This document shows positions 47,407 through 60,151 of a stretch of 64,000 nt of DNA, one piece after another (positions within the stretch are counted from its first letter, which is position 1; each line of letters begins with the position of its first letter). The DNA lies in the NCBI GenBank assembly GCA_905182995.1, contig CAJJDP010000030.1, positions 252,747-316,746 of the forward strand. The letters are read 5' to 3'. The stretch is from Paramecium octaurelia (lineage: Eukaryota; Ciliophora; Oligohymenophorea; Peniculida; Parameciidae). The notes beneath the pieces are model-generated. The model was not told the origin of the DNA. It worked only from the letters and a program-made list of their open reading frames with translations, and made no database searches. A program made the position numbers and the translations under genes.

Positions 47407-50400
47407 NTATTGTAATCAAGTTTTAAATAATCTTCTTCTTTATTGTCTATTTTCTCCAAGACATTTTGAGAAGTGCAAACTCCCATTTGATTAAAATTTA
47501 GAATGTGATTTATATATATATATTTATGAGGTTATTATTTATATAAAGAATTAAATTATTCACCAATCCAATTTTCAATGACAGAAGTGACTGAAACTTT
47601 AATGCTTCAAGCATTGGGTTGATGTCCAATAAATTATAATTGAACAAAATGGTATTTTATCAATTAATCTTGCTTAAAGTTGAGGAGGGAACAAAAGGGG
47701 ATTGATTATTAGAGAATATTGAAGTCAAGATAAAAATTAATTATTTTTATATTAATTTAAATATGAAAATTCCCATTTATTTACTTGAACAACCTAAAGA
47801 AATTGAGCTGCGAGTATTTTATTTTATAAGCCTAGATGTTGTAAATAATTCAAGAGTACTCCTCCTGTTTCATAGATAAATTTATGCTAATTTCTCTTGA
47901 TCATACTCATCCAATCCACAAATTATCATAAGGATCATTATCCTTAATATTAAATAAGCTTGATTATCAGATTTAATTAGCAGTTGATCAAATACAATAA
48001 AACCCTAGTTTTTATTGTCAGTCTCTGCTGTCTCTCATAAATTAAATGCTGGAATTAGAGTGCTATCGGTATGACATTAAATTAAAATAGAAAATTGTTT
48101 AACTCATTAGATCATCTATTTGATATGCTAGAATGTTCAGACAATTTATTAGTCTATGAGTAAATAATGCTAATTTTATTAAAACTCTACAAATAACCCT
48201 AGAGTCCAACCAATCCGTAATAAAAGGATCTTAGCAATCAACAATTGAAAGAATACCTTCCAAGAACCATATATTTTACAAGAATCATGCTGGATCATTA
48301 TAATAATTTGTCTTCTAACAAGATAGAGTTAATAGATTATTATTATCAAGATCCAAATTATCAAATCCTTTCTGATGCCCCAATAGAATTTCCTAAATTG
48401 GTTATAGAGTATATGGAACCAAACTTATTGAATGAAGCATATCAAGATTTGTGCAAGAACGGTGTTCACAAGAAAGAATTACATCAACCCATCTTAATTA
48501 GAGTAGTGTCAACAATATAATTAGAATTTTGAAATTACTGATGTAAATTCCAACACGGGCCTATCATTGTCCAAAACTTATCTGAATTCATAAGATTAAA
48601 ACCTATGTCCTCTAGTTGATGCCATGAAATATAGAATCCTCATCTATAGAGAATTTTAAAAAAATTAAATTCCCACAGTATCTATTGTGATTTCTTTGCA
48701 CATACAATCTCTCCTTATGTATATGCTTCTTTATTAGTTTTGCTTAATCAATAGTTGTGGAGAATTATTAGATCAAGTATTCGAAGAATAATTAGAGTAC
48801 GAATAGCATTTTAAAATGTATATGAAATTCTTTTAATTGAAAACAGTCGATCCTTTGCTATTATCTATAATACTTCGAACTCTGACTGAAATCATCGCTC
48901 TCGAAAAGCAGAGTGAAAATGAAGTGGCTTTTACAATTGCCAAAAATTATGACGAAACATTTCTATAATTAATTTATGATGTTTTATCCATGAATCCAAA
49001 TTCAATTGAGATAGAGTAAACATATCCATTACAATACCACCCAACCATTTTAAACGAATCCTGTGCTAGAAATGAAAAATTAACATAAAGTATCTTTTAG
49101 ATATTCTCAACTGAACCAGGGATACAAATCTTAAGCAGGAGCAACATTGCACTTGGTTCTTCTTCAGCCTTAATTAGGGCACTTTAGATGAATGATAATA
49201 AGTTATTATTACCTTCGGGGCCTTTTCAGAATGCTATTATATTTTTAAGTGTTTTATCAAGGAAGGATGATATATAAAGAGATTTAAGAATATTTAATGA
49301 GATTATTAAAATAGTAGAAAATTAGATTACTATTGATACTGAGACCCTACAGCCCACTCTTATAGGCTACAGCAAAATTTCATCTGAAGAATAAGATTAA
49401 ATTATTGCAACTTGCATCGAATCAATTAATGATCATTTTAGAGATGATTAAGGGAGAAGATATAATAGAGCTAATGCTCCAACATTTGCCAGATAAGTCT
49501 CAGAATCAACAATTATTAAGAAACTATAACATTTATTAGAATCTAGTCCTCAGTTTTATGCAACAATCTTGTAGACCTTAATTCTCGTCTCTCATCTTGC
49601 TAATGAGGTTCCGATTTTAATTGGTAGATTAATTGATTCTCATTTACCATAAACTTTGAATTCAATCATATAATAAATGGAGGCTGACTCTATCAATAAT
49701 AAAATGATGACTGCCATTTTTTCATTTTACTTTAACATATCTTTAAATGAAGAAGGTTTTGAGCAATTTAATTAATTTGGAATGGCCTTTATGAAAATTA
49801 TTATGCATAATGTATTAGTTGATGAAATTCATTCAACAAGGGAATAATTAAGTAGCTTAGCCTTGTGTATAACTAAATATACACAAAAAATTGATAAAGT
49901 CGTGCCTTAGGTTTGTTCAATTGTGATTTAAGCAATAGATGAATTATATTTGCGTTTAATAGAAAATAAATAAAACTTATATGATTGGTAGGCTAATGAT
50001 TAATATTTTGATATTATTACTCAAATTTAAGATTTGTCAATTTTCATTTTTAAGATGTTCCATTACCCTCACTACTCATATTTGGCTAGCTTGAATTCAA
50101 GAGGATTTTTTGAGTCATTATTGGTGTTTTTTCAATTTCCTTCATTTGAATTCTAAAATGATTTATTGAAAGTATTTCGATGGCTAACATAATTTGATGA
50201 ATACGATAACCCCAATAAAATATTAAAGAAAACTTTGCTTGCAATAACTTTATGGGAAACATAAATAGGAGATGATCTGGAAAACACTTAACATGAGGTT
50301 ACAGAAAAGTATTACAAATCTTCATTACAATTTTTAAAGTGCAATTAAAAATAAATATAACAAAATCTTTAAATGGCATCTTGCTATTCTTTTGTAGAAT

Positions 50401-53400
50401 ATTTGCTAGAAATTTTAAAACTTTATTTAATAAATTCACCTTAGATTGATTGGGATTAATAAGATCTTATAACTCTACACAATAAATGCTGTTGTCTGTT
50501 TAGAATAATTCTAAGATCAATCAAACTTAATGAGAAGGATTGTAATGATTAAACATTTAAAAAGTCAGTGTTCTACCCTTACATTTAAAATTTGAAGCTT
50601 ATTATTGTTAATTCTTGTAATTGTGTAGTGAGAAAAAGGAGCGATTATAATCAATTAATCAGATTGTTTATATTTATGAGTTCAAATCTAGATAATGAAA
50701 ATCTATGGGTAGTGATAATGTATATATCTACAATTGAGGAATTCCTAACCAATCTTTTGGAGAGCAAGATCTTGCCTGAAAAAAGATATTTAAATTTAGA
50801 GTTTATAAATTAGTTATTGAATTCAGAGTTTACTAAGCATTTTCAAACGGCAATTCATTCATACGCTAAACTGACTGTATCTGAACAATGTACTAATGAA
50901 CAACTTAATATTTTGGCTAAGCATTTTTCCAATATCATAAAGGCCTTGTATATTGATAAATTTGATAAATTGAATCAGGAATTTGCATAATCAATGTTAC
51001 CCTAACAAATTTCAGATATATAAACTATGTTGGAAATTACTAAATTATCAAATTCAGATGATATTCATAACCTCTAGACAGTGCTTATTGAAAAAGTAAT
51101 GTTGATCTTAAGTCCTACTTTCTTGAAGGATTTAATTAGTAAAGAAAGGGATCGCTTCAATTTTTTTTCTTTTTCTAGTTCGAGAAATGAATTTGAATTT
51201 GGACCTATTTAAAGGAATGATTCAACTTAGGCCAGAGAACAATTACGATGTATGGGATTTTCGGATGATGCTATAACTATGGCTTTCTAGAATATTAGGA
51301 TTCCTGATGTAGGGATGGCTGCTACATGGTTATCAGATAATTCAGATAAGGTTGAATAGAATATTTTAGAGATCAAAGAAAGCTAAAAGAATGTATAACC
51401 AAAAGGTTCTATTTTTGATGAAATACAAAAAAAACAAATGGAACTCAAAAGTTACATTCAAATAAACATACTTTATTTTAGCAGTTTTGAGGAAACCTTG
51501 TTTAAAGTATTTGAAGGATAAATGATGCCCTCATTATTAATGTGTTTAAAACAAGCTGCTTAAGAGTAGTTTAAATTGAAGTTAAAATTTAAGGATTGCA
51601 AATTAATTCTTAACAAACCTTTTTATAATAATATCAAATTAATAATCACAATTTTGCATTACATCTATAAATAGCAAAACTTGGTTTAGGAATATGATTA
51701 TATAGCGATTGAGATGATGAAATTAATTTAAGAATTATTGAAATATGAAGATGAATAATCAATAAGAGCAGTTAATCATGTATTAGCAATCTTAACTGTA
51801 TTCATAACCGATGACTGCAGATTACAAAAACATCAACATAATATCATGAATGATATTTTGTTGGGAGTTCTGAATATTTTGAAAGGTAAAGTGTATAATC
51901 ATACAACTTCTAAAATCTGCATCGAAATTTTAATTCGGACCTTCTAAATAAATAAAGAGAATGTCCGTAAGTTTGTCACTCAAATGAGAGGATTAGACTT
52001 TCTTCTAAAAGTAAAAGGAGATTCAAAAAATCATCTTTATACCCTAACAAGCCTAATGTTATCTATTGTCCATGATTCCAATATTGTGATAGCTTAAATA
52101 GAGGCAAAAATTAAAAAAATTTTATTTGATTAAGAATTCAATAAAGAAATTGAGAGGGCCCACAAGTAAATCTCTTAGCAATAATCTTAGCATCTAATGC
52201 AGATATCTCATCAAAATCATTATCCCTTCTGCTTTCAACCAATTCATTATAATATAAAGATCTAAAATTAAATTAAATTGCCTAAGAATAATTAAGCTTT
52301 AATGGCTATTTTAAATTAAAGGTTTTACAAAAAGCAGACTCAATTCGTTATGAATTCCTTATTTGAAAATTACAATAATTTCTATCTCTTAAAAAAAGGT
52401 ATAAACCTTTATACTTTTGATTGTGTTGAACCCTCAAGTTTTTATAAATATAAAGATTTACAAAATTCCAAAAGAAGTAATAAGATCTCGTATAAAAAGA
52501 AAAAGAGTGAAGAAAAATCGAAATTATAGTCAAATTTTTAGCATACATAAGAAACCTAAATTTTATTAAAGTTATTAGTTGAATAGATAATCGTATCATA
52601 TTTTGATAAAAGCGACACATATTAATTTTAATGGACTACAATATGTTAAGCCCTTTAAGTATTAATAAGACGCTATCCAATTCTAATTCCCCAATTAGTT
52701 AGAATTAACTGTAGCAAATTTCTTAAGCCATATCAGAAATAATTAGGATTTGATTTTAAAGAGGCAGAATTCCCTCGTAAAATCTCATTTATATCATTGA
52801 TAACTAAAATTATGAAACCAATAAAGAACTTGCTATTTGAATTATGTTTAGACAATATTATTTTAAATCAGATGTCTAATAATTCTATTGCTCCATTTTC
52901 AATTGAAATCCGAAGAAAAATCATTAATGATATCTATGATGGAATAGAAAAGACAATTAAAAATTTAGATTAAAGTTTTTGTCATCTATCAGAAGCATTA
53001 GTATTTTTAATACAAATCAAATCTGTGGCTAAGATTTGTTTTAAAAATGTAAATGATCCACAAAATTCATTTAATTGTATCAAGCTCTTTATAGATAGAA
53101 TTAAGAACTTTGATTTGAGATAATACTATGTCCATGAAAATCCATTGCAAATCTTAAATGAGACACTTGCTGTGCTACTAAATGTGGCTACTTATTTGCT
53201 TCTATATAAACCATCTTTACTTGTGACATACAGATAGCATTACGAACAACACAAAGATCATTTTCAACTACAAGGTACGATTGGCTAACTAATACCAGAG
53301 GATATTAATAGTCAACTTATTCCAAATAAAGGCATAAGTTATTAAGATCCAAGAAAATATTTTATTAAATGGTCCCTACTTCCTATTTCCTTCCATTAAG

Positions 53401-54970
53401 AAATCAATTAAAATGTAAGGTAAGATCAAATGGATCTTCAACACATATGGTCTCCATTCCGTAGAAGAAATAGATACTTAGATATGGAAATTTTTGAGAA
53501 TATTGAAGATGAAGAAGGGGAATTTGAACTTGACAATGATGATGACGACGATGAAGATGATGATCATGATCATGAAATTTAAAGTGTTGAGAGTAGATAT
53601 GATTCAAGCAATCTTTAAGAATCAGTAGAGGAAGAATTTGATCAAGAAGTAAATAGTTGGGTTGCAATTGAAAATAATCAAATAGAATCTGAGGATCCTT
53701 AAAATATTAATTCAAGTTGGACTGATGAAGAAGATGATCATCCTGGTGAAGTTGATCAAGATGTAGAAGAAAGCAGTGATTCTATTGATAAATCTGCTTC
53801 ACATAGTCACTCATAAATTTAGAACTAATAGTATATTGATCAGGAAATTATAGAACAAATTGATTAAGAATTGAATCATCAATATGATTTTGAATAGAAT
53901 AATTAAAATAACTAATTCTTTTAGCAAAATAAAGAAATTATGAATCATTATCATCCTCTCACTAATAAAGAAGAGGTGATTTTCATGAAAATGGCCAAAT
54001 CAATAATTTAATAGACTGGAGTTAAATTTTCATCACAATTTGCCAAAATCTCAAGTAAGCTTAGCCTTTTATTACCTGAAAATAAATAAGTTGAAAATTA
54101 TTAACTCGTAAATTGGTGGACTGAATTAACTTCAGTTACCTAATAGAGAATAATTCCAGAAGACAGAGATCTTCATTAATAAGATATAAGAATTTAACCA
54201 TCTAATATATTCCGGGATAGAGTAAGAATGGAATTTCAAAGAATGAATGAAGATGGAAATTTATCTCAAGTGTAACAAGTTCCATAAGGCAGAATAATTA
54301 GGAATAATTATCATTTATAAGCAAGTGACTATTCAGATAGAGAATTTCATCATGGTATTTTGGAATAATAAAGACAAATTAATGAATAAATTTTAAATAT
54401 TTAGATGAGATCTTTTAATTAAAATTATCGGTAAATAATGAATTAGTAATAACAGCCAGTATAATCAAACTTATTTTAATATTAAACAATATAAGATGCT
54501 AGGAATTAGTAATAACAGCCATTATTTGAATTTTAAAGAACCTAAGTTCGAAGGAATTAGTAATAACAGCCGTTATTATTTGAATATTAAAGGACCTAAG
54601 ATCGAATGAATTAGTAATAATAGCCATTCTTTTTATATTAAAGAACCTAAGATGCTATGAATTAGTAATAACAGCCATTATAATCAAACTTATTTTAACA
54701 TTAAAGAACCTAAGATGCAGTAAGTGAGTAGTTATAGTAATAAGTACAATCAGAATAATCTTCTCCCAGATTCGGTTTGATTTAATACTGCAATTCAGAT
54801 TAAGCAAATCATGATGCTGCTATTTTTTGCCCAAATTGGACCATTTCAGATGACTAAAATATACTAGAACAGGACTAAACTAGTAATCAACAATAAGTTA
54901 TCGATTAACCACAAAAAATAGAACAACAATAGCCTGTTATATAATAATAATAATAATAACAATAATAATA

Positions 54971-55024
<54 letters not shown>

Positions 55025-57953
55025 GTAATAATAATAATAGTAATAAAACAATTAAAATTATCAATAGCTTTATCCAAAGAGTTATAATCTTTTGAAAAGT
55101 TAAGGTAAAACAATAGAGTATCTCATTAAAAATGACATTGATCCAGCAGCTTTTGAAGAGCTCAATGAGGATATGATGATGGAAGTTATTTTAAGCTTTC
55201 CCCAAGAGATTGATGAAATAGATCCTTAATTTTTAGCCTCTCTTCAATAGGAAATTAGAAATCAAATAATTCATTAACACTCAATCTCTAATAACTAATA
55301 ACCTCGCTCAGAAGAATTCTATGAACCATTTAGTCCACTCTTTAATCTTAGGAGTCCTTCTAGATAAAGTGTTCCAGACGATGTTTCCAGCTTTCCAACT
55401 AGATATAATTTTTCACATACGCGTCCTTTTGGTTAAAATATTTTCAATTTGGAATCTAGGGAAATAAACTTCTTGTAATAGATCCCATAGAAAACACCTT
55501 AACTAAAATCTTAAGCATTAAAATACCTACTCTCTACTTAAAGACACATAATTTAAAAATTAGGAACCGTTGAACATGAATTTACTGAATCACTGCTAAG
55601 TTTACTTTATGTAGAATCTCATAGCTTCATCAATTTCCCCATTAATCTTTTTATTTCCTTATGTAATATTTAAAGTGTTGAGTACAAATTAATAGACACC
55701 CTATTTTTAATATTAAAATCAAATAAATATAAGAAATCATCATAAATTAGATCTTTTCCTCCTTAATTTTTGGTTAAGCGAACTGGACTTGTAAGAGACT
55801 TTAGCAAAATATATAATGTTGTGTCATTGAAAGTGTTGTATTTGTTTTCGAAATTGCAAAGTTCTTCAATCAAATACTTTTTCGAAAGCAAAAAATAAAA
55901 TCATAACTCTTCAGAAAATAGTTTATCCATTCCCTTGTTAGAATTAATCTAACTCTTACCTGAATTTCAAGGGGAGCAATAGGAATTGCTCATTTAGGCT
56001 ATTACCAACATCAGTACAAAATAAAAGGATTTTAATTAATTTAAAGTAAAGCTGGACTAACGATCAGTTGAATGTATTTGTAAGACTTTGCTATCGAATG
56101 TGAGTAAAAGTGTAAGGAATTTCTCAAATATTATTCAAAGTCTCTGCAACACCAAAGAAAACTAATTACTAATAGTTCAGTACATACAGGAATATATAGA
56201 GAAAGCAATTAAGGAGATAAATGAGAAGTTTTAAAAATTTGATGAAATATTTAATGGAGACAAGGCTTTGATTAATATCTTTCAGTTTGTAAGGGATATT
56301 AATGCCAAAGTAGGTGAAAACAATAATGTATCAATAAATTTTAAAGAATTATTGGAAAGTATAGAATTAATAAAGCTATGGAGAAATATGATAAAGTTTT
56401 TGTAATAACTCCCCTCATCATAGATAATAAAAATTACACCAAAAATATCTCCATATTTAGAGTGCTTTTTCATTATATACCAAATTGTGAACCCTATTTA
56501 ATAACAAAGATCAAATCTAAAGGAGCCCTAGAAAATTGCATTAATGGAAGGATAAAACTAAGAGATTCAAGAGCAAAAATTACATGATTAATTATTTTAA
56601 TAGATTTGCGAAAGTGGGAAACCCTTGCTAAATATGATGCTCAAAGAAAGACTTTAAGAATACAAAGAGAAGGGAAAAATAACAAATGATAGTTTGGGAA
56701 TAATAGTATCTAAGAATCCAAGAATTGTTGATTTTGAAAATAAGTAAAAGTATTTCAAAATAGAATTGAAATAATTGAAAATTCAGAATCATAGACATCA
56801 TTATGGCAATGTAAATGTTAGATGTAGAAGAAAAGACATATTTATGGATTCATATCATTGTTTCAGTAAATTAAGACCCCAAGATTTAAAAGGGAAATTA
56901 AATGTTGAATTTGATGGAGAGGAAGGCATAGATCAAGGAGGAGTTACTAGAGAATGGTTTTTGATGTTGTCTAAGGAAATATTTAATCCTAACTATGCAT
57001 TATTCACTCCATCTTTGAATGGTTAAATGTTCCAACCTAGCAATAAGTCACATGTTAATCATGATCATATGAACTACTTTAAATTTATTGGAAGAGTTGT
57101 TGGAAAAGCATTGTATGATGGATAATTATTGGATACCTATTTTACTCGTTCTTTTTATAAGCATATTCTAGGTTAGAAGTTGACTATACATGATATGGAA
57201 GATATTGATTTAAATGAGTATAAATCTATGAAGAAGATCTTAGAGGAAAACGTGAATGATTGGGGAATCTATTGGACATATTCAGTTGATAATTTTGGTA
57301 AATGGGAAGAGAGAGAGCTTGTTGAAGGTGGCAGATAAAAATAAGTGACTGAAGATAATAAAGTCGAGTATGTTCAAACCTATTGTTATTAAAAAATGGC
57401 AAAGGAAATTAAAGATTAAATCGAGGCTTTTTTGATTGGTTTTCATGAATTGATTCCTTAACATTTGATTAGCATATTTGAATGGAAAGAAATGGAACTT
57501 ATGTTGTGTGGCTTACCAGATATTGATCGTATATTATTCATTTGATATTTTAGTTGAGGATATGAAGGAGAATGTTGAATATCATGGATATATTAGAGAG
57601 GAAAAAGTAATTTAATGGCTTTGGGAATTACTGGAGAGTTTTGATGAAAGCAAGAGAGCAGCCTTCTTATAATTTGTAACAGGTATTCTAATTAACTATT
57701 TAAAAGGAACTTCCAAAGTGCCGCTTGGGGGATTTAAAGAATTAAAAGGAATCAATGGTTCTTAAAAGATTTAGATTCATAAAAAGCATTACATAAATTT
57801 TGAGTTGCCTACATCACATACTTGGTAAGTTCTTCAATCATTTAAAATAGTTTTAATTAATTGGATTTACCATGTTATCCCACAAGATAAGTGTTAAAAG
57901 AAAAATTAGAACTTGCAATCTTAGAAGGAAAGGAAGGTTTTGGCTTTGCTTGA
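46417..57953 (+). CDS. HUWE1: Giant HUWE1/Tom1-type HECT E3 ubiquitin ligase (interrupted by assembly duplication)
   Basis: An E3 ligase of roughly 3200-3300 residues once the duplicated block is collapsed (46417-47406 joined to 48753-57953) and its many 22-26-nt introns are removed. It starts MKIPIYLLEQPKEIEL. Armadillo-like helical N-terminal regions (DUF908/DUF913 type) fill the first kilobases. A UBA domain lies near 51.2-51.35 kb (LRCMGFSDDAITMAFQ). A long acidic run is at about 53.5-53.8 kb, a Gln-rich repeat and poly-Gln at 54.4-55.05 kb, and UBM motifs at about 55.13-55.28 kb (NDIDPAAFEELNEDMM; IDPQFLASLQQEI). The HECT domain occupies 56.79-57.95 kb (GGVTREWFLMLSKEIF; FKFIGRVVGKALYDG). 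The thioester cysteine is in SHTCFNQLDLPCYPT and the end is GFGFA. HUWE1 ligases ubiquitylate nuclear and cytosolic substrates. The start is the best-supported ATG, but an earlier one is possible. Confidence 0.9.
47408..48752 (+). repeat. Direct duplication, copy 2 (1345 bp), probable assembly artefact
   Basis: Second copy at an offset of 1346. Its left part holds a truncated copy of the UAP1-like start (ATG at 47486). Its right flank reads in frame into the rest of the HUWE1-like gene. Collapsing the two copies restores both genes. Confidence 0.95.
54441..54715 (+). repeat. In-gene tandem repeat encoding NQQQQP units
   Basis: Five imperfect copies spaced about 51-63 bases, each opening with AATTAGTAATAACAGCC or a near variant and encoding NQQQQP, then a short aromatic stretch (LFEFQRTQ, LLFEYQRTQD, FFLYQRTQD). 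They lie just before the poly-Gln tract of the HECT ligase. Confidence 0.85.
54942..55046 (+). repeat. (TAA)n microsatellite encoding 35 consecutive Gln
   Basis: An almost pure TAA array with a few TAG and one CAA, in the frame of the HECT ligase. In this genetic code it gives an uninterrupted 35-residue poly-glutamine. Read antisense it looks like poly-leucine, which is an artefact. Confidence 0.95.
57824..57849 (+). other. 26-nt intron splitting the catalytic Cys codon of the HECT domain
   Basis: The exon ends SHT plus TG; the intron runs GTAAG...ATAG; the next exon opens with T, completing TGT for the active-site cysteine in HTCFNQLDLP. Correct splicing is thus needed for the catalytic residue. 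Confidence 0.85.
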
Positions 57954-58156
57954 TTTACCCTTGATATAAATATTAAAACTAATTAAAATTTTAATAATTA
58001 TTTTGTCTAATTCTCTAACTCAAATTATTCTAGAATCTGTTAAATAACTTCTAATACTAAAGTGAAAAGATAATAAGTGAATAATGAGAATAATTCTTTT
58101 ATTAATCAGATAATAAAATAGAATTTGAATTATTGTTATGAATAAAAATATTATTT

Positions 58157-59210
58157 TCATCCAGCTTAAGGATGTTGATTTCTTGCACCTTTATTTTGAT
58201 ATACTCCAGTGAACTCTTGTTTTCTTTAAGGTAAAGCCCTAACAGGTTGTTACTAGGGTGGAACTCTGCTTTGTATTCCAGGTTGTTAAATTGCAGATCT
58301 TGTTATTGGCTATTATTGTTAGGGTAAAGCCAATCTAGCTGGATTATTATTATTATAACTATTATTATTATTTCCCAACATAATAGGTGAGATATCATCT
58401 AATTTTATTCTATTAAAATAAATTACTTTTTCTAGGGTAACTAGGGGTTTCATAAGATATCTGTTCTCTTGGGAAAGGATGATTATTAAGATCTCTCATA
58501 TTTTGTTATCCCTACAATGCTCTGAACCCTCCTGATGATCCATTGATTCCTAAATTTCTTCCCATTCCCAGCCACTCATTTTCAAATTATTCAACTTGAT
58601 TTTCATCCATATTCAAGTAATGGTTGGTAGTAGTGATTTAACCTGTTCTATCTCTTTCTCTTACATGTTTTCTGCCTTTATCATTCATCATTCTTTCATG
58701 TCCAAATCTATCTATTCCATCACTATTTTTATATCCTTGTTATCTTTCACTTATCTAATTTAAGTTATAATTATTTACAGTATGTCCATTGACTCCTCTA
58801 GCAACAGCATTATTATCAAAATATTTTTCTTAAATAACTCGACCATCTGGACCCATTTTAGATGATTAAACATAACTAGATGAGTATACCTAGAATACTC
58901 CGTCCTTGGAATGTTAGTTAACATCTCTTTAGTTTAAACCTGTCATATGTCGATGAAGATTCGAGAATTCCATCATTTCGTTTTCTAGATCATCAAATCC
59001 TCTAAAAACTGATCCAAACCCTAAATTAGCCAATTAACGATCCATATGTTGCATCATTTTGTTAGACATAGAATCAAATTCTTAAAACATATTAAAAGGA
59101 GTCATTTACTAATTGTTTTAGTGAGACTAGATTTTAAAATCATATAATACATAATTTTACATCTGATTTGATCTAGGTGGTTGACTACCTCCTCTGTATT
59201 GTTGTAACAT
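58157..59210 (-). CDS. MLF1: MLF1-like (myeloid leukemia factor family) protein
   Basis: A 333-residue protein after two introns (24 and 28 nt); 1002 coding bases. The central region matches the MLF family: FGSVFRGFDDLENEMMEF, VYSSSYVQSSKMGPDGRV, the RFGHERMMNDKGRKHVRERD segment and MDENQVEQFENEW, equivalent to family motifs around GHHI-RAH and DEEW. MLF proteins are small adaptors, found from protists to man, linked to chaperone/DNAJ complexes and transcription control. The C-terminus is Asn/Gln/Pro-rich (MLGNNNNSYNNNNPA; RVPPQQQPVRALPQ) and unlike animal MLF. The gene sits 64 bp from the divergent YIF1 gene, so the two may share a promoter. Confidence 0.9.
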
Positions 59211-59273
59211 ATATCGTTAAACAAGTATAAATAAATAATATAATAAAAAAGATTTCTAGAAATCCCTTTATTT

Positions 59274-60151
59274 ATGAAACCAGAACTTATCCCTATGACA
59301 GATCCATTAGATTTTATTATGATACCTGTTGATCAAAATAAATCGTTTCAATCTCGAATTGGGAATCCTTTTTTGGAGGAAACAGCATCTAATATTGGGA
59401 AGTAATAGAAATTAAATACGAAAGAAAAATAGCACTATTCGGAACAAAATATGAAAATTTCATATGTTCTCTTTTCAGTAGTCAATATAGATTTTATTTT
59501 GATGTTGATAATCAATATATACTACGTAAATTATCCTTATTGCATACACCAATTATTTATAGAGGGGATTGGACATTAAGTATAATTCATTTGATATTCT
59601 AGGTAATGAGACATCAAGTGTTTCTATAACCAAAAATATGCATGCTCCTGATCTCTATTTACCTTTAATGGGCTTGGTTACTTTAGTTTTATTATAATGT
59701 TTAAATATTGGAATAAACAATGCTCCCTAATATATTTCAATATATATGATCAATTCATTTTGGAAATGCCTCATAATTTCATCCATAGAGGTAGCTTTAA
59801 TGCGAATTTTGTTTTTTTTATTTGGCAATTTAAAAGTGAGCATTATTGATTTGGTTTCGATTTCGAATTACAGATATTGCAGGTATTATTATAATGATTT
59901 TTAAGTCTAACCACTCTATTCATTTTTAATCTAATCACGTATCATATATTTTGGACAGTTGGAACAATGTATATTTTGTTAAGTTAAGCTGTGTTTGTCT
60001 ATAAATCAACATAAATTTGTATTGAACAATAAATTCAAAGTACATATTTTTTCATTATTAAGAATGTGAGAATAGTTTTGAACCCACTTTAGCGTTATTC
60101 TTATCTTTATTATAAGTTGGGTGCTCATGTTTAATTTTTTACATTTTATGA
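59274..60151 (+). CDS. YIF1: YIF1-like ER-Golgi membrane protein
   Basis: A 261-residue protein after four 23-nt introns; 786 coding bases. YIF1 works with YIP1 and Rab GTPases in ER-to-Golgi transport. Family features: the lumen/cytosol junction QYRFYFDVDNQYILRKLSLL, the signature APDLYLPLMGLVTLVLLQ, then four further membrane spans (MRILFFLFGNLK; LTTLFIFNLITYHIFW; FLSLLQVGCSCLIFYIL at the end). The cytosolic N-terminus starts MKPELIPMTDPLDF and carries GNPFLEETASNIG, close to the family's GLGF/amphipathic region. A longer TGA-free frame runs past the stop if the last intron is ignored, but the spliced version restores the expected final membrane span. Confidence 0.9.

Noticed and set aside
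48245-48520. Second identical 91-codon ORF as a separate gene
   Set aside because: It is the same exon of the HECT ligase, present twice because of the duplicated block.
54864-55064. Minus-strand poly-leucine membrane-like ORF
   Set aside because: It is the antisense of the TAA microsatellite that encodes poly-Gln in the HECT ligase.
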